The translations under genes were made by a program, and so were the position numbers. 6,239 nt of DNA from Candidatus Methanomethylophilaceae archaeon (lineage in GTDB: Archaea; Thermoplasmatota; Thermoplasmata; Methanomassiliicoccales; Methanomethylophilaceae). Below, piece after piece: positions 1-6,239 of this stretch. The stretch lies in NCBI GenBank assembly GCA_017616575.1, contig JAFZXW010000126.1:1-6239 (forward strand), given 5' to 3'. The notes beneath the pieces are model-generated. The model did not search any database. It saw only the letters and a program-made list of their open reading frames with translations, and was not told the origin of the DNA. Position 1 is the first letter of the stretch; every line of letters begins with the position of its first letter.

Positions 1-804
1 AAGAACGAGCTCGCACGCCTCCTCGCCGACGACCGCGACAAGTACCTGGAGTTCTACAAGAGCTTCGGGACCCAGATCAAGTACGGGGTCGTCGAGGGGT
101 ACGGGATGAAGGCCGACCTGGTAAAGGACCTCGTCATGTTCCACTCGATGTCCCAGGACAGGCTCGTGACCCTCAAGGAGTACGTCGACGCCATGCCAGA
201 GGGGCAGGGGAGGATCTATTACGCGTCGGCCGAGAGCGTGGCCCGTGCCAAGCAGCTCCCCCAGGCCGAGCAGATAAGGGACAAGGGATACGACATCCTC
301 TGCCTCACCGAGGACGTGGACGAGTTCGCCGTCCGCACCCTCAGGACTTACGAGGAGAAGGAGTTCTGCGACATCTCCGGCAAAGACCTGGGCCTGGAGA
401 CGGAGGAGGAGAAGAAGGAGGCCGACGCCAAGGAGGAGGACGAGAAGGAGATCCTGGACTTTGTAAAGGAGTCTCTCGGCGACAAGGTGTCGTCGGTGAA
501 GCTTTCCAGGAAGCTCAAGACCCATGCGGTCTGCCTCAGCACCGAGGGCGACGTCTCGCTGGAGATGGAGAAGTACTTCTCAAGCATCCCGGGCGCCCCG
601 GAGATGGGGTCGGTGAAGGCCGAGAGGGTCCTGGAGATCAACGGCTCCCACCCGGCGTTCGAGGCCCTCAAGAAGGCGTACTCGGAGGACAAGGGCAAGG
701 CCAAGGACATGGCCGACATCATGTACGTCCAGGCGCTCCTCATCGCCGGGATGCCTGTGGACGACATCATGGGATACTCCGACCTGGTCTTCAAACTGTT
801 CTGA
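1..804 (+). CDS. htpG: Molecular chaperone HtpG (Hsp90 family), C-terminal part, 5' end outside window
   Basis: This is the last 267 residues of a cytoplasmic Hsp90-type ATP-dependent chaperone; the frame is open from base 1, so the start lies outside. What is seen is the end of the middle domain (KSFGTQIKYGVVEGYG, then KDLVMFHSM), the family signature around LVTLKEYVDAMPEGQGRIYY (about residues 57-76 of the fragment), and the RTLRTYEEKEFCDISG segment. A Glu/Lys-rich stretch (about 130-145) and a C-terminal dimerisation domain ending VDDIMGYSDLVFKLF follow. There is no MEEVD tail, as expected for the bacterial-type protein. The N-terminal GHKL ATPase domain is not in the window. Codons are strongly biased to GAG, AAG and CTC, in keeping with good expression. 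The gene converges on the hydrolase gene, with 36 bases between the stops. HtpG is patchy in archaea, so if the host is an archaeon the gene was probably acquired from bacteria (inference). The family call is secure. Confidence 0.95.
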   Translation, partial: KNELARLLADDRDKYLEFYKSFGTQIKYGVVEGYGMKADLVKDLVMFHSMSQDRLVTLKEYVDAMPEGQGRIYYASAESVARAKQLPQAEQIRDKGYDILCLTEDVDEFAVRTLRTYEEKEFCDISGKDLGLETEEEKKEADAKEEDEKEILDFVKESLGDKVSSVKLSRKLKTHAVCLSTEGDVSLEMEKYFSSIPGAPEMGSVKAERVLEINGSHPAFEALKKAYSEDKGKAKDMADIMYVQALLIAGMPVDDIMGYSDLVFKLF

Positions 805-807
805 AAC

Positions 808-828
808 GGGACGGGGGAACCCCCTCCC
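808..828. terminator. GC-rich hairpin between convergent genes, possible terminator
   Basis: GGGA (808-811) and GGGG (813-816) pair with CCCC (821-824) and TCCC (825-828), leaving C812 as a bulge and GAAC as the loop. It lies 4 bases after the htpG stop and 13 bases before the end of the convergent hydrolase gene. The following tract (acttccttcc) is pyrimidine-rich but not a clean T run, so termination is plausible rather than shown. Confidence 0.35.
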
Positions 829-840
829 ACTTCCTTCCGA

Positions 841-1389
841 TCATCGCCAGACTATACGCGCCTGGCATGATCCCATCGTCGCCAAGGCCGCCTCGTGCTT
901 CTCACGCGTGGTCCCGGCACAGCATCTGGCGACAACAGACACCTCCATCTCGGGACAGGCCGCCTTAAGGATCAGGACGTTGGACACAACGCAGATGTCC
1001 GTACAGACCCCGACGAAATCCACGCTGGCGTCCTCCGCGCATTCGCGTTTTATCCTATCTGCGAGATCCAGGCTGCCAAAAGCGCTTTTCCTCACATATT
1101 CGACATCTGCGCCAGAAGCTACGATGGCGGCCTTGACGTCCTCCGCCAGTTCCCATCCCGGAGTGCCCTCGATGCAGTGCTCCACCGGAAGAATCCTGCC
1201 CTCCTGCGTGGAATGATAGCCCTCATAATGGGTGTCTAAGGTGACGTATATCGAATCGTAGCCGCCTTCCTTGACTTGACGGCAGACCTCCGGGACCGCG
1301 GCCCTACACATGTCGTTTCCCAACGGCCCGTAGATGAAGTCGTTCTGCATGTCGACGACCACCAGGGCTCTGCGTTTCGCCGTCCCCAT
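841..1389 (-). CDS. Isochorismatase-family cysteine hydrolase (nicotinamidase-like)
   Basis: A 182-residue cytoplasmic hydrolase of the isochorismatase-like fold, which includes nicotinamidases (nicotinamide to nicotinic acid, NAD salvage). The catalytic triad is visible: Asp13 in VVVDMQNDF, Lys101 in VRKSAFG and Cys133 in GVCTDICVVSN, which also carries the usual Val-Cys pair for the cis-peptide. A metal site like that of PncA is suggested by Asp52 and His54 (VTLDTHYEGY) and His71 in EHCIEGTPGW. That last motif closely follows the HCxxGTxG signature of nicotinamidases, so nicotinamidase is the leading guess, but the fold is used on several amides and the substrate is not proven. Length is normal. 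The frame is open back to an ATG at 1437, but I chose 1389 because the family N-terminus begins just ahead of ALVVVDMQ, AGGGAT lies 3 bases upstream, and a TATA-like box at 1417-1426 would start transcription near 1395. It is divergent from the TerB gene and is probably not part of that system. Confidence 0.9.
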   Translation of the reverse strand: MGTAKRRALVVVDMQNDFIYGPLGNDMCRAAVPEVCRQVKEGGYDSIYVTLDTHYEGYHSTQEGRILPVEHCIEGTPGWELAEDVKAAIVASGADVEYVRKSAFGSLDLADRIKRECAEDASVDFVGVCTDICVVSNVLILKAACPEMEVSVVARCCAGTTREKHEAALATMGSCQARIVWR

Positions 1390-1416
1390 CTTATCCCTGA
1401 GGCCACCATGGATGCC

Positions 1417-1426
1417 TATGATAAAG
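1417..1426 (-). promoter_or_regulatory. TATA-like box of the cysteine hydrolase gene
   Basis: On the - strand the bases read CTTTATCATA. With the usual archaeal spacing of about 25 bases, transcription would begin near 1395, about 6 bases before the ATG at 1389. This gives a nearly leaderless mRNA and argues against the longer frame starting at 1437. An imperfect palindrome (GGC, CCATGG, GCC within 1401-1416) lies between box and start but is too weak to call an operator. Confidence 0.4.
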
Positions 1427-1447
1427 CAATAATGCAAACACTATAGT

Positions 1448-1460
1448 CTATAATTATTAA
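1448..1460 (+). promoter_or_regulatory. TATA-like box of the TerB-domain gene
   Basis: The A/T-rich run CTATAATTATTAA stands out in GC-rich surroundings and is the best TATA candidate for the gene starting at 1508. Predicted initiation is near 1475-1485, giving a leader of about 25-30 bases. AGGAAG (1481-1486) is too far from the ATG to serve as a normal ribosome site. The box is about 25 bases from the hydrolase box on the other strand, so the two promoters are back to back and could share control. Confidence 0.4.
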
Positions 1461-1507
1461 ACGACACAAATGAAACATACAGGAAGCGCATACCCCCGCG
1501 AGAACGG

Positions 1508-3586
1508 ATGAACATGGCGACGGTCCACCCTTCAGACTCTTTCAAGAACGCGCGCGAATCCGAAGGCTTGTTGCAGAACATCATCAAATACTGGAGGTTC
1601 GGCGGCACGGAATGCGAATACGTCCCCAGCCTGGTGTTGCATCCTACGTATCGCAACCTTGAATGGAAACGTCTCAGATACTACCTCTATTGGCGCCAGA
1701 GGATATTCGAGGGGGAGTGCCTGGACACCGACGCCGGATATGTCTGGCTGCATTGCGTGGAACTCTTGACAGTTGACGACGACCCCCTCGAGAACATGAG
1801 ATGCCTGGTCAGGATGAGGGACGCATATCTTGGGCAGGACCCCAACGTCGACTCCATCCTGGATTCCGCATGCTCGTACTATGCGATCTTGACAGGATAC
1901 ATCAGAAGGGACGTCGTCTCCGTAAACCCCGGCCATAGAGGGATCAGAATCTGCAAGGTTCTCTCGGACAGGAGATGCATCCCTTTGTCCGCCAAAGACC
2001 TGAAATACCTCATGCCGTCGCGCGGACGTAAAAACACAGATACGTTGAAAGCATTGGGCACTATAGTCTCTGCAGCGCTCCATGAGATCGGGAGGCAGCA
2101 AAGAGGAATACTCCGCCTGTGCATGAAATCCGCCGAATACGCCCTTCGTTTCCCGTTCTCTTCCGACATGAACATGTTCGGAATGAAAAACCAATACGTA
2201 AAATACGAAGATGTCAAGGAATCCGCAAAGTTCATGGAAGTCTTCAAAGAAACCTACGAAGAATGCAACGCCGTCCTTTCAGGAAGCAAGCCCGCCGCCG
2301 GCGGAAGATACGGGCAGCTTCTGAACAGATGCATCGATGAGTTCAAGGCAGGAACGCTGAATCCCGAGCCATATGACAAATACGGAATCCCTATAGTCTA
2401 TAATAAGGGCAGCCACTACTTGGATTTCAAGCCCTTCGAACCGCCGGAAAAAGACGGCATATGGCCTAGCTACCGGTTCCCAAGCAGGATGCGTGAATAC
2501 GGCGGGATTCCGACGCCTCCGGCAGAACGCTTCATCCCCCCTAAATCAAAGACCCCATGCTACTCCACCATGTCGCTGGACGAATACATATGCTATCAAT
2601 CTTGGAAGGAGAAGGTTCTAAAAAGGGAACAGACGGACACGGACGAAGGGTTCGCATGGCTCCTGTCCAACGAAATCCTAAACGACGAATCCATGAACCC
2701 TACGGACGCCTTAGACATTCTGGAGATGCTTGCGAAACTCCCCGATGAATGGCATAGGGGAATGCCGGACGACCTTGTGGCCGACTGGTGCCTCCTGCAC
2801 AGCCTGTATTCCACGAAGATCAGCAGACGGTGCGAGAACGCCAAACTGACTTCTTTGACTGCCTCCGCGCTGGAATCGTCCCCTCCGCTCCCTCTTTCGC
2901 CGGAGCAAGTGGACCGCGTCTCTGTGCGTGACGCAGACGGGCTGCTTACAGGGACGGTGAACGCCGCCATACGCTCGATATACGAGGCGAACGGAAACAG
3001 CCTTCATGGGGCGGTCGACCTCTCCATGACGTCCACGGTGGTGGAGGTGTTCAGGGGCTGCGCAGGAATGCCGATCTCGGTAGACATCCCGACGCCGTTC
3101 AACGCCGCCGACGTCAACAGGTTCGTGACGTCCGTCTGCAAGATAGCCGAAGCCGTCGTCTCAGGCGAGAAAGACCCCAAAACTCCCGGCGGATTCGGCA
3201 AGAGCAACCGCGACGCGGCAGTCGAAGGTGCCCTCCTCTATCTTGAGGAAAGAAAGCGCAAAAGGACGGCCAAAACCAAGGTGTCCCTGGATATGGACCT
3301 GGTCAAGTCCGCCACGGACGACCTTTACGCGGTCACAGATATGATGCGCATAGAAGACTCCGAGGAAGAGGAGGTCGTGCCGGCGGCCCCTGCGTCCATT
3401 CGCACCGAGGACCCATGGGCGGACCTCAGGAGAATGCTGACGCCGGAAGCCTTGGAATACATCAGATTGTCCATGGACGGCACGAGGCTAGACATACTGA
3501 AGGAGAAGGCCGTGAACGAGGCGGCGATGGAGACAATCGGTGACGCCTTGGTCGAAGACGGAAAGGTGTCGGAAGACTATGCGTAG
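1508..3586 (+). CDS. TerB_N/TerB_C-domain protein of a TerB-ATPase-helicase module
   Basis: A 692-residue soluble protein with no signal peptide or membrane segment. Residues about 50-135 match the TerB_N family style (LRYYLYWRQRIFEGECLDTD, then GYVWLHCVELL). Residues about 355-440 repeat that pattern (CYQSWKEKV, then DTDEGFAWLLSNEIL) at a constant offset of 304. Residues about 460-692 resemble TerB_C: NRFVTSVCKIAEAV (537-550), a charged linker with SEEEEEV (618-623), and a C-terminus PWADLRRML followed by NEAAMETIGDALVEDG. Residues about 140-345 match nothing I recognise, and I cannot see a clear central TerB metal-binding domain. TerB_N and TerB_C proteins are found in other genomes next to DUF2791 ATPases and large helicases; the molecular role is unknown, with DNA processing or defence proposed. 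The matching ATPase begins at 5148, beyond a reversed transporter gene. ATG 1508 is the first start in frame (no upstream start codon in frame back through 1481); ATG 1514 is the alternative. Codon use is more mixed (GAA/GAG, AAA/AAG) than in htpG. Confidence 0.8.
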   Translation: MNMATVHPSDSFKNARESEGLLQNIIKYWRFGGTECEYVPSLVLHPTYRNLEWKRLRYYLYWRQRIFEGECLDTDAGYVWLHCVELLTVDDDPLENMRCLVRMRDAYLGQDPNVDSILDSACSYYAILTGYIRRDVVSVNPGHRGIRICKVLSDRRCIPLSAKDLKYLMPSRGRKNTDTLKALGTIVSAALHEIGRQQRGILRLCMKSAEYALRFPFSSDMNMFGMKNQYVKYEDVKESAKFMEVFKETYEECNAVLSGSKPAAGGRYGQLLNRCIDEFKAGTLNPEPYDKYGIPIVYNKGSHYLDFKPFEPPEKDGIWPSYRFPSRMREYGGIPTPPAERFIPPKSKTPCYSTMSLDEYICYQSWKEKVLKREQTDTDEGFAWLLSNEILNDESMNPTDALDILEMLAKLPDEWHRGMPDDLVADWCLLHSLYSTKISRRCENAKLTSLTASALESSPPLPLSPEQVDRVSVRDADGLLTGTVNAAIRSIYEANGNSLHGAVDLSMTSTVVEVFRGCAGMPISVDIPTPFNAADVNRFVTSVCKIAEAVVSGEKDPKTPGGFGKSNRDAAVEGALLYLEERKRKRTAKTKVSLDMDLVKSATDDLYAVTDMMRIEDSEEEEVVPAAPASIRTEDPWADLRRMLTPEALEYIRLSMDGTRLDILKEKAVNEAAMETIGDALVEDGKVSEDYA

Positions 3587-3644
3587 GACGTTCTGCGCAT
3601 GCTTTCAGAGATGCCGGAGCCTTGAATCCTAGCCGAAATAGATG

Positions 3645-5020
3645 TCATGCATTCCATTCTGCCGCCCCGTCCGTAGAGCGTTCCAGATTCCCGCACGCCT
3701 TTCCGAACTCCGACCTGGATACGGCGATCATCAAGACGCCTCCGATGATTTCCGAAACGGTGACCCCCCAGTAGACCCATTCCATGTCATGCCGGCAACA
3801 TACGGCGATAATGCCTATGAACACAGCCTGGCGGACGAAAATCGTCGCCGCGGATATCTGACTCTTCTTTATCGCCCCCAATAGATAAGAACCGAACGAT
3901 ATGAAGCCATAGAACACCATGAACGGTATGTATATCCGCAAGATGCGGACCAGTTCGTCATGATACGCCGCCATGTCGCCGTTGTAGCTGAAGAGATGCA
4001 TCCAGAAGTCTCCGAGAAGGAACGCGACGGCCATCGCCCCCAAGCTGAAAGCCAATTCCAGCTTCAAAGAATACAGGTAGGCCGCCTTCATCTTGCCGGG
4101 ATCCTTCTGACCCTTCGCCGCCGAGATGACAGGCACCATGGACGAGGCTACGGCCATGGCCGGAACCATCAGGAGGTGCACGGTCTTCCATGGAACGTTG
4201 TACAAGGTCAGTCCGAGGGCCCCGCCGCAGCCTATGATCAAGGACATCAGAAGAAGGTTGGCCATGGCGTGTATGTTGTTTTCCAATACCTGGGGCGCCC
4301 CCACGTACATGACGTCCCGACGCATTCGCGCTGGAACCGGATTCCCCTGAAGCGGAGCTTCACATATGTCCTTCCGGAAAAGTAGTACCACATCCCTATC
4401 GCTACTGCCACGACCGACGAGAGCATCGTCGCCCAGGAGGCCCCGGCGACGCCCATCCCCAGGCTGAATATGAATATGGGGTCCAGGACGAGGTTGGTCG
4501 CCGCCACAGCCACGTTTATGATGGTGGACTCGCGGGCCATCCCTTCGCCCCTCAGCATCCCTGCCATGACGTTGCTGAGCACCAGGAACGGGCACAGGAC
4601 GAACAACGGGAGGAGGTACTCCTGGCACAGGCCTTTGATGGACGTCCCCCCGATCAGGTCTATGAGAGGATCCATGCAGAAAAGCAGGAACGGGATCATC
4701 GACGTCATCAAGATGGCAATCAACACGAACGTCTGTGACGCACGGTCGCTCGCCCCCTTACTGTCGCCCGCGCCGATGCAGTTCGAAATGGTGACGTTCA
4801 GTCCTAATCCGATGCCAGCGCCGGCAGAGGGGAAGAAGAAATAAAGCGTGGACACCAGCGACACAGCAGAGACGGCCTCCACGCCCAGGCTGGAGCACCA
4901 GATGTTGTCGACGAAATTGTTGAACTGCACCACCAAAAGGGCCACGAAAATCGGCACCGCCATCTTCCTGATGGCCGCCTTGGGCTCTTCGAGCAGGGTT
5001 TCGACGCCTTCCGTCGACAT
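3645..5020 (-). pseudogene. MATE-family multidrug/cation efflux transporter, frameshifted
   Basis: A membrane antiporter of the MATE family, which exports drugs or metabolites using Na+ or H+ gradients. The N-terminal half reads from 5020 to about 4320 and starts with MSTEGVETLLEEPKAAIRKM, a typical MATE N-terminus, followed by helices with FVDNIWCSSLGVEAVSAVSL, ISNCIGAGD and NVMAGMLRGEG. The C-terminal half (RRDVMYVGAPQVLENN to the stop at 3645) is in another frame. Adding one base between 4320 and 4319 gives RFQREC-V-RDVMYVGAPQ, which restores normal family spacing and a transporter of about 459 residues, a usual length. No slippery heptamer is present, so programmed shifting is unlikely; a recent mutation or a sequencing error are the choices, as the rest is intact. 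The frame is open back to ATG 5074, but a TATA-like box and a palindrome lie inside that extension, so 5020 (or 5041) is preferred. It is convergent with the TerB gene (58 bases between) and divergent from the ATPase gene. Confidence 0.85.
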
Positions 5021-5043
5021 GTGCGCGGCGTGAGACAACATCT

Positions 5044-5064
5044 TACTGAACATAGTGTTCAGTA
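5044..5064. promoter_or_regulatory. 21-bp perfect inverted repeat, probable operator of the MATE gene
   Basis: The arms TACTGAACA (5044-5052) and TGTTCAGTA (5056-5064) are exact reverse complements around the spacer TAG. Short spacer, perfect symmetry and position suggest a site for a dimeric helix-turn-helix repressor. It fills the space between the TATA-like box of the MATE gene (5063-5071) and the predicted start of transcription near 5040, where binding would block initiation. No regulator gene is in the window. Confidence 0.55.
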
Positions 5065-5071
5065 TTTTATG
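5063..5071 (-). promoter_or_regulatory. TATA-like box of the MATE gene
   Basis: On the - strand the bases read CATAAAATA. Usual spacing places initiation near 5040, compatible with translation from ATG 5041 or ATG 5020 but not 5074. A second A/T-rich run (GTTATTATAC, - strand, 5111-5120) could instead drive the longer form from 5074, so the call is moderate. Confidence 0.4.
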
Positions 5072-5090
5072 CATGTCGCCTGCACGTCAC

Positions 5091-5103
5091 GATGCGACGC
5101 ATC
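5091..5103. promoter_or_regulatory. Small inverted repeat upstream of the ATPase promoter
   Basis: GATGCG and CGCATC are exact reverse complements around a single A. The repeat ends 7 bases before the TATA-like box of the ATPase gene, where an archaeal activator or a factor overlapping the BRE could bind. Arms of 6 bases arise by chance in a window of this size, so only the position supports a role. Confidence 0.25.
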
Positions 5104-5109
5104 CCTAAC

Positions 5110-5119
5110 GGTATAATAA
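5110..5119 (+). promoter_or_regulatory. TATA-like box of the BrxD-like ATPase gene
   Basis: GGTATAATAA is the only A/T-rich box ahead of the ATPase gene. Predicted initiation is near 5138-5142, leaving a leader of under 10 bases before ATG 5148. This makes 5148 a better start than the in-frame ATG at 5130 and suggests the ATPase has its own promoter rather than depending on read-through from the TerB gene. Confidence 0.4.
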
Positions 5120-5147
5120 CTGAAATCTCATGGAGTGGCGAAGTCCG

Positions 5148-6239
5148 ATGAACCAGAACATACCCCGTGGAACCCTGAAGACGATGATGAACGCCCTATC
5201 GTCGGGCGTGGTCCCGCGCAGAGGACTCGAATACATAGCCGTAGGCAGGAAGAAGGAGACCGAGACGTTCGTCCACGACCTTGAGGACACGGCAGAAGGC
5301 GGCGGGGCGTTCAGGTTCATCTCCGGCAGGTTCGGCAACGGAAAGAGCTTCATGATCCAGATGGTGCGCAACTACGCCATGGACAGGGGGTTCGCGGTCA
5401 TGGACGCAGACCTTTCGGTGAACCGCAGGCTCACAGGGTCCAAGAAGGAAGGACTCAACACGTATGTCGAGCTGGTGAAGAACGTCGCGGTGAAGGCCCG
5501 CCCCGACGGCGGGGCCCTGACGTTCATCCTAGACGAATGGATCGAGACGATAAGGAAGACGGTCCCCGAAGACGACCCCAAAGCGATGGAGAAGGCGCTC
5601 AGGGACAGCGCTTCCCGCATAAGCGGCCTCCCGCACGGACAGGACTTCCTGAAGGCCGCAATAAGGTACTGGCAGGACAGGGAGAAAGGCATCGACGACA
5701 TCCCCGCCCTCAGATGGCTCCGCGGAGAGATGGAGCTCAAGAAAGACGCCAGGGGGAAGGTCGGCGTCGACTCCATGGTGAACGACGACAACTGGTACGA
5801 CTTCATCAAGATCTGGGCGGAGTTCGTCGCCGGGATCGGATACAAGGGCCTGGTAGTCTTCCTGGACGAGGCGGTCGTGCTTTACAAGCTTCAGAACAAG
5901 GTCTCCAGGTCCAACAACTACGAGCGCCTGCTGACCATATTCAACGACATCATGCAAGGCAGGTCGTCGCACCTGTCCATGTACGTCTGCGGGACCCCCG
6001 AGTTCATAGAGGACCAGAACCGCGGGCTGTACAGCTACGAGGCCCTCAGGTCCAGGCTGGTCCAGGGCCGTTACGAGAACGGTTACGACAACTACCTCGG
6101 CCCGGTCATCAACCTGAGGCCGCTAACTAACGAGGAGATCTACGTCCTCCTGATGACCATCAGGGACCTCCACGCCAAAAGGTACGGGTACGAGCCGACT
6201 GTGGACGATGAGAAGCTCAAGGTCTACCTCGGGACTGTG
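5148..6239 (+). CDS. BrxD-like P-loop ATPase (DUF2791 / BREX ATP-binding family), 3' end outside window
   Basis: The first 364 residues of a cytoplasmic AAA+-like P-loop protein of the BrxC/BrxD ATP-binding family (DUF2791); members near 430 residues are usual, so some 60-80 residues are probably missing. The N-terminus has IPRGTLKTMMNALSSGVVPR and GLEYIAVGRKKE, the conserved entry to the family. Walker A is GRFGNGKS (residues 60-67), Walker B is LVVFLDEA (235-242), a sensor-1-like strand is MYVCGTPEF (278-286), and an arginine-finger candidate lies in the RSRL stretch (301-304). In BREX type 2, BrxD is paired with the BrxHI helicase; outside BREX, close relatives pair with a TerB_N/TerB_C protein and a helicase. 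The upstream TerB gene fits that second arrangement, but a reversed transporter lies between. Start 5148 is chosen over 5130 because of the promoter spacing. The frame is open to the last base. The family is secure; the partner process is inferred. Confidence 0.9.
   Translation, partial: MNQNIPRGTLKTMMNALSSGVVPRRGLEYIAVGRKKETETFVHDLEDTAEGGGAFRFISGRFGNGKSFMIQMVRNYAMDRGFAVMDADLSVNRRLTGSKKEGLNTYVELVKNVAVKARPDGGALTFILDEWIETIRKTVPEDDPKAMEKALRDSASRISGLPHGQDFLKAAIRYWQDREKGIDDIPALRWLRGEMELKKDARGKVGVDSMVNDDNWYDFIKIWAEFVAGIGYKGLVVFLDEAVVLYKLQNKVSRSNNYERLLTIFNDIMQGRSSHLSMYVCGTPEFIEDQNRGLYSYEALRSRLVQGRYENGYDNYLGPVINLRPLTNEEIYVLLMTIRDLHAKRYGYEPTVDDEKLKVYLGTV

Noticed and set aside
348..830. 160-residue open frame on the - strand opposite htpG
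   Set aside because: It is antisense to a secure Hsp90 gene. Its Ser-rich, Phe-rich composition is what the complement of GAG/AAG-rich coding sequence gives, with no family resemblance.
895..1239. Two + strand frames opposite the cysteine hydrolase
   Set aside because: The - strand frame has the full Asp-Lys-Cys triad; the opposite frames have no recognisable features.
1390..1437. N-terminal extension of the cysteine hydrolase from ATG 1437
   Set aside because: The extension contains the likely TATA box and adds residues not expected in the family; 1389 is better supported.
1470..1511. 13-codon frame whose stop overlaps the TerB start as ATGA
   Set aside because: It looks like translational coupling, but its ATG lies before the predicted transcription start, has no ribosome site, and is short enough to arise by chance.
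1532..2194. 220-residue open frame on the - strand opposite the TerB gene
   Set aside because: It overlaps the + strand gene with recognisable TerB_N motifs and shows no domain or plausible start of its own.
3587..3644. Possible terminator between the convergent TerB and MATE genes
   Set aside because: Only a 4-base GCAT/ATGC pairing with a long loop is visible and there is no T run, so nothing could be called.
4311..4340. Programmed -1 frameshift in the MATE gene
   Set aside because: There is no slippery heptamer or clear downstream stem, and MATE transporters are not known to use frameshifting.
5537..6130. 197-residue + strand frame overlapping the ATPase, and the - strand frames at 5372-5845 and 5529-5972
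   Set aside because: All lie within the BrxD-like ATPase, whose Walker A and B motifs fix the true frame. The + strand frame is Arg/Pro/Gly-rich as expected for a shifted reading of GC-rich code.

Overview
The window holds five protein-coding loci and no recognisable RNA gene, CRISPR array or insertion sequence. The organism is most likely a gut or rumen archaeon of the Methanomassiliicoccales type. The sequence evidence is moderate to high GC, heavy use of AGG arginine and ATA isoleucine codons, and TATA-like A/T-rich boxes about 25 bases ahead of starts that lack good Shine-Dalgarno sites. The style of the MATE and TerB proteins fits as well. This placement is inference from composition and protein style, not from a marker gene.

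Left part (1-1507). The 3' end of an htpG chaperone gene on the + strand converges on an isochorismatase/nicotinamidase-like cysteine hydrolase gene on the - strand. Only 36 bases separate the two stops, and these hold a GC-rich hairpin. Both genes look like ordinary chromosomal genes. The hydrolase promoter lies back to back with the promoter of the next gene.

Middle and right part (1508-6239). A 692-residue protein with TerB_N-like and TerB_C-like regions is followed, 1.56 kb further on, by the start of a BrxD-like (DUF2791) P-loop ATPase that runs off the window. In other genomes TerB_N/TerB_C proteins, DUF2791 ATPases and large Lhr/BrxHI-type helicases sit next to each other as a compact DNA-processing or defence operon, so a helicase gene is expected just past position 6239. 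Here the two visible members are separated by a MATE efflux gene on the opposite strand. That gene carries a one-base frameshift near 4320 and is scored as a pseudogene or sequencing error.

The 127 bases between the MATE start and the ATPase start hold two divergent TATA-like boxes. A 21-bp perfect inverted repeat (9-bp arms, 3-bp spacer) lies just downstream of the MATE TATA-like box and is a good operator candidate. A smaller inverted repeat lies just upstream of the ATPase TATA-like box.

The most interesting points are the split TerB-BrxD module, a gap-free internal duplication in the TerB protein (offset 304 residues), the frameshifted transporter between the two system genes, and the operator-like palindrome.
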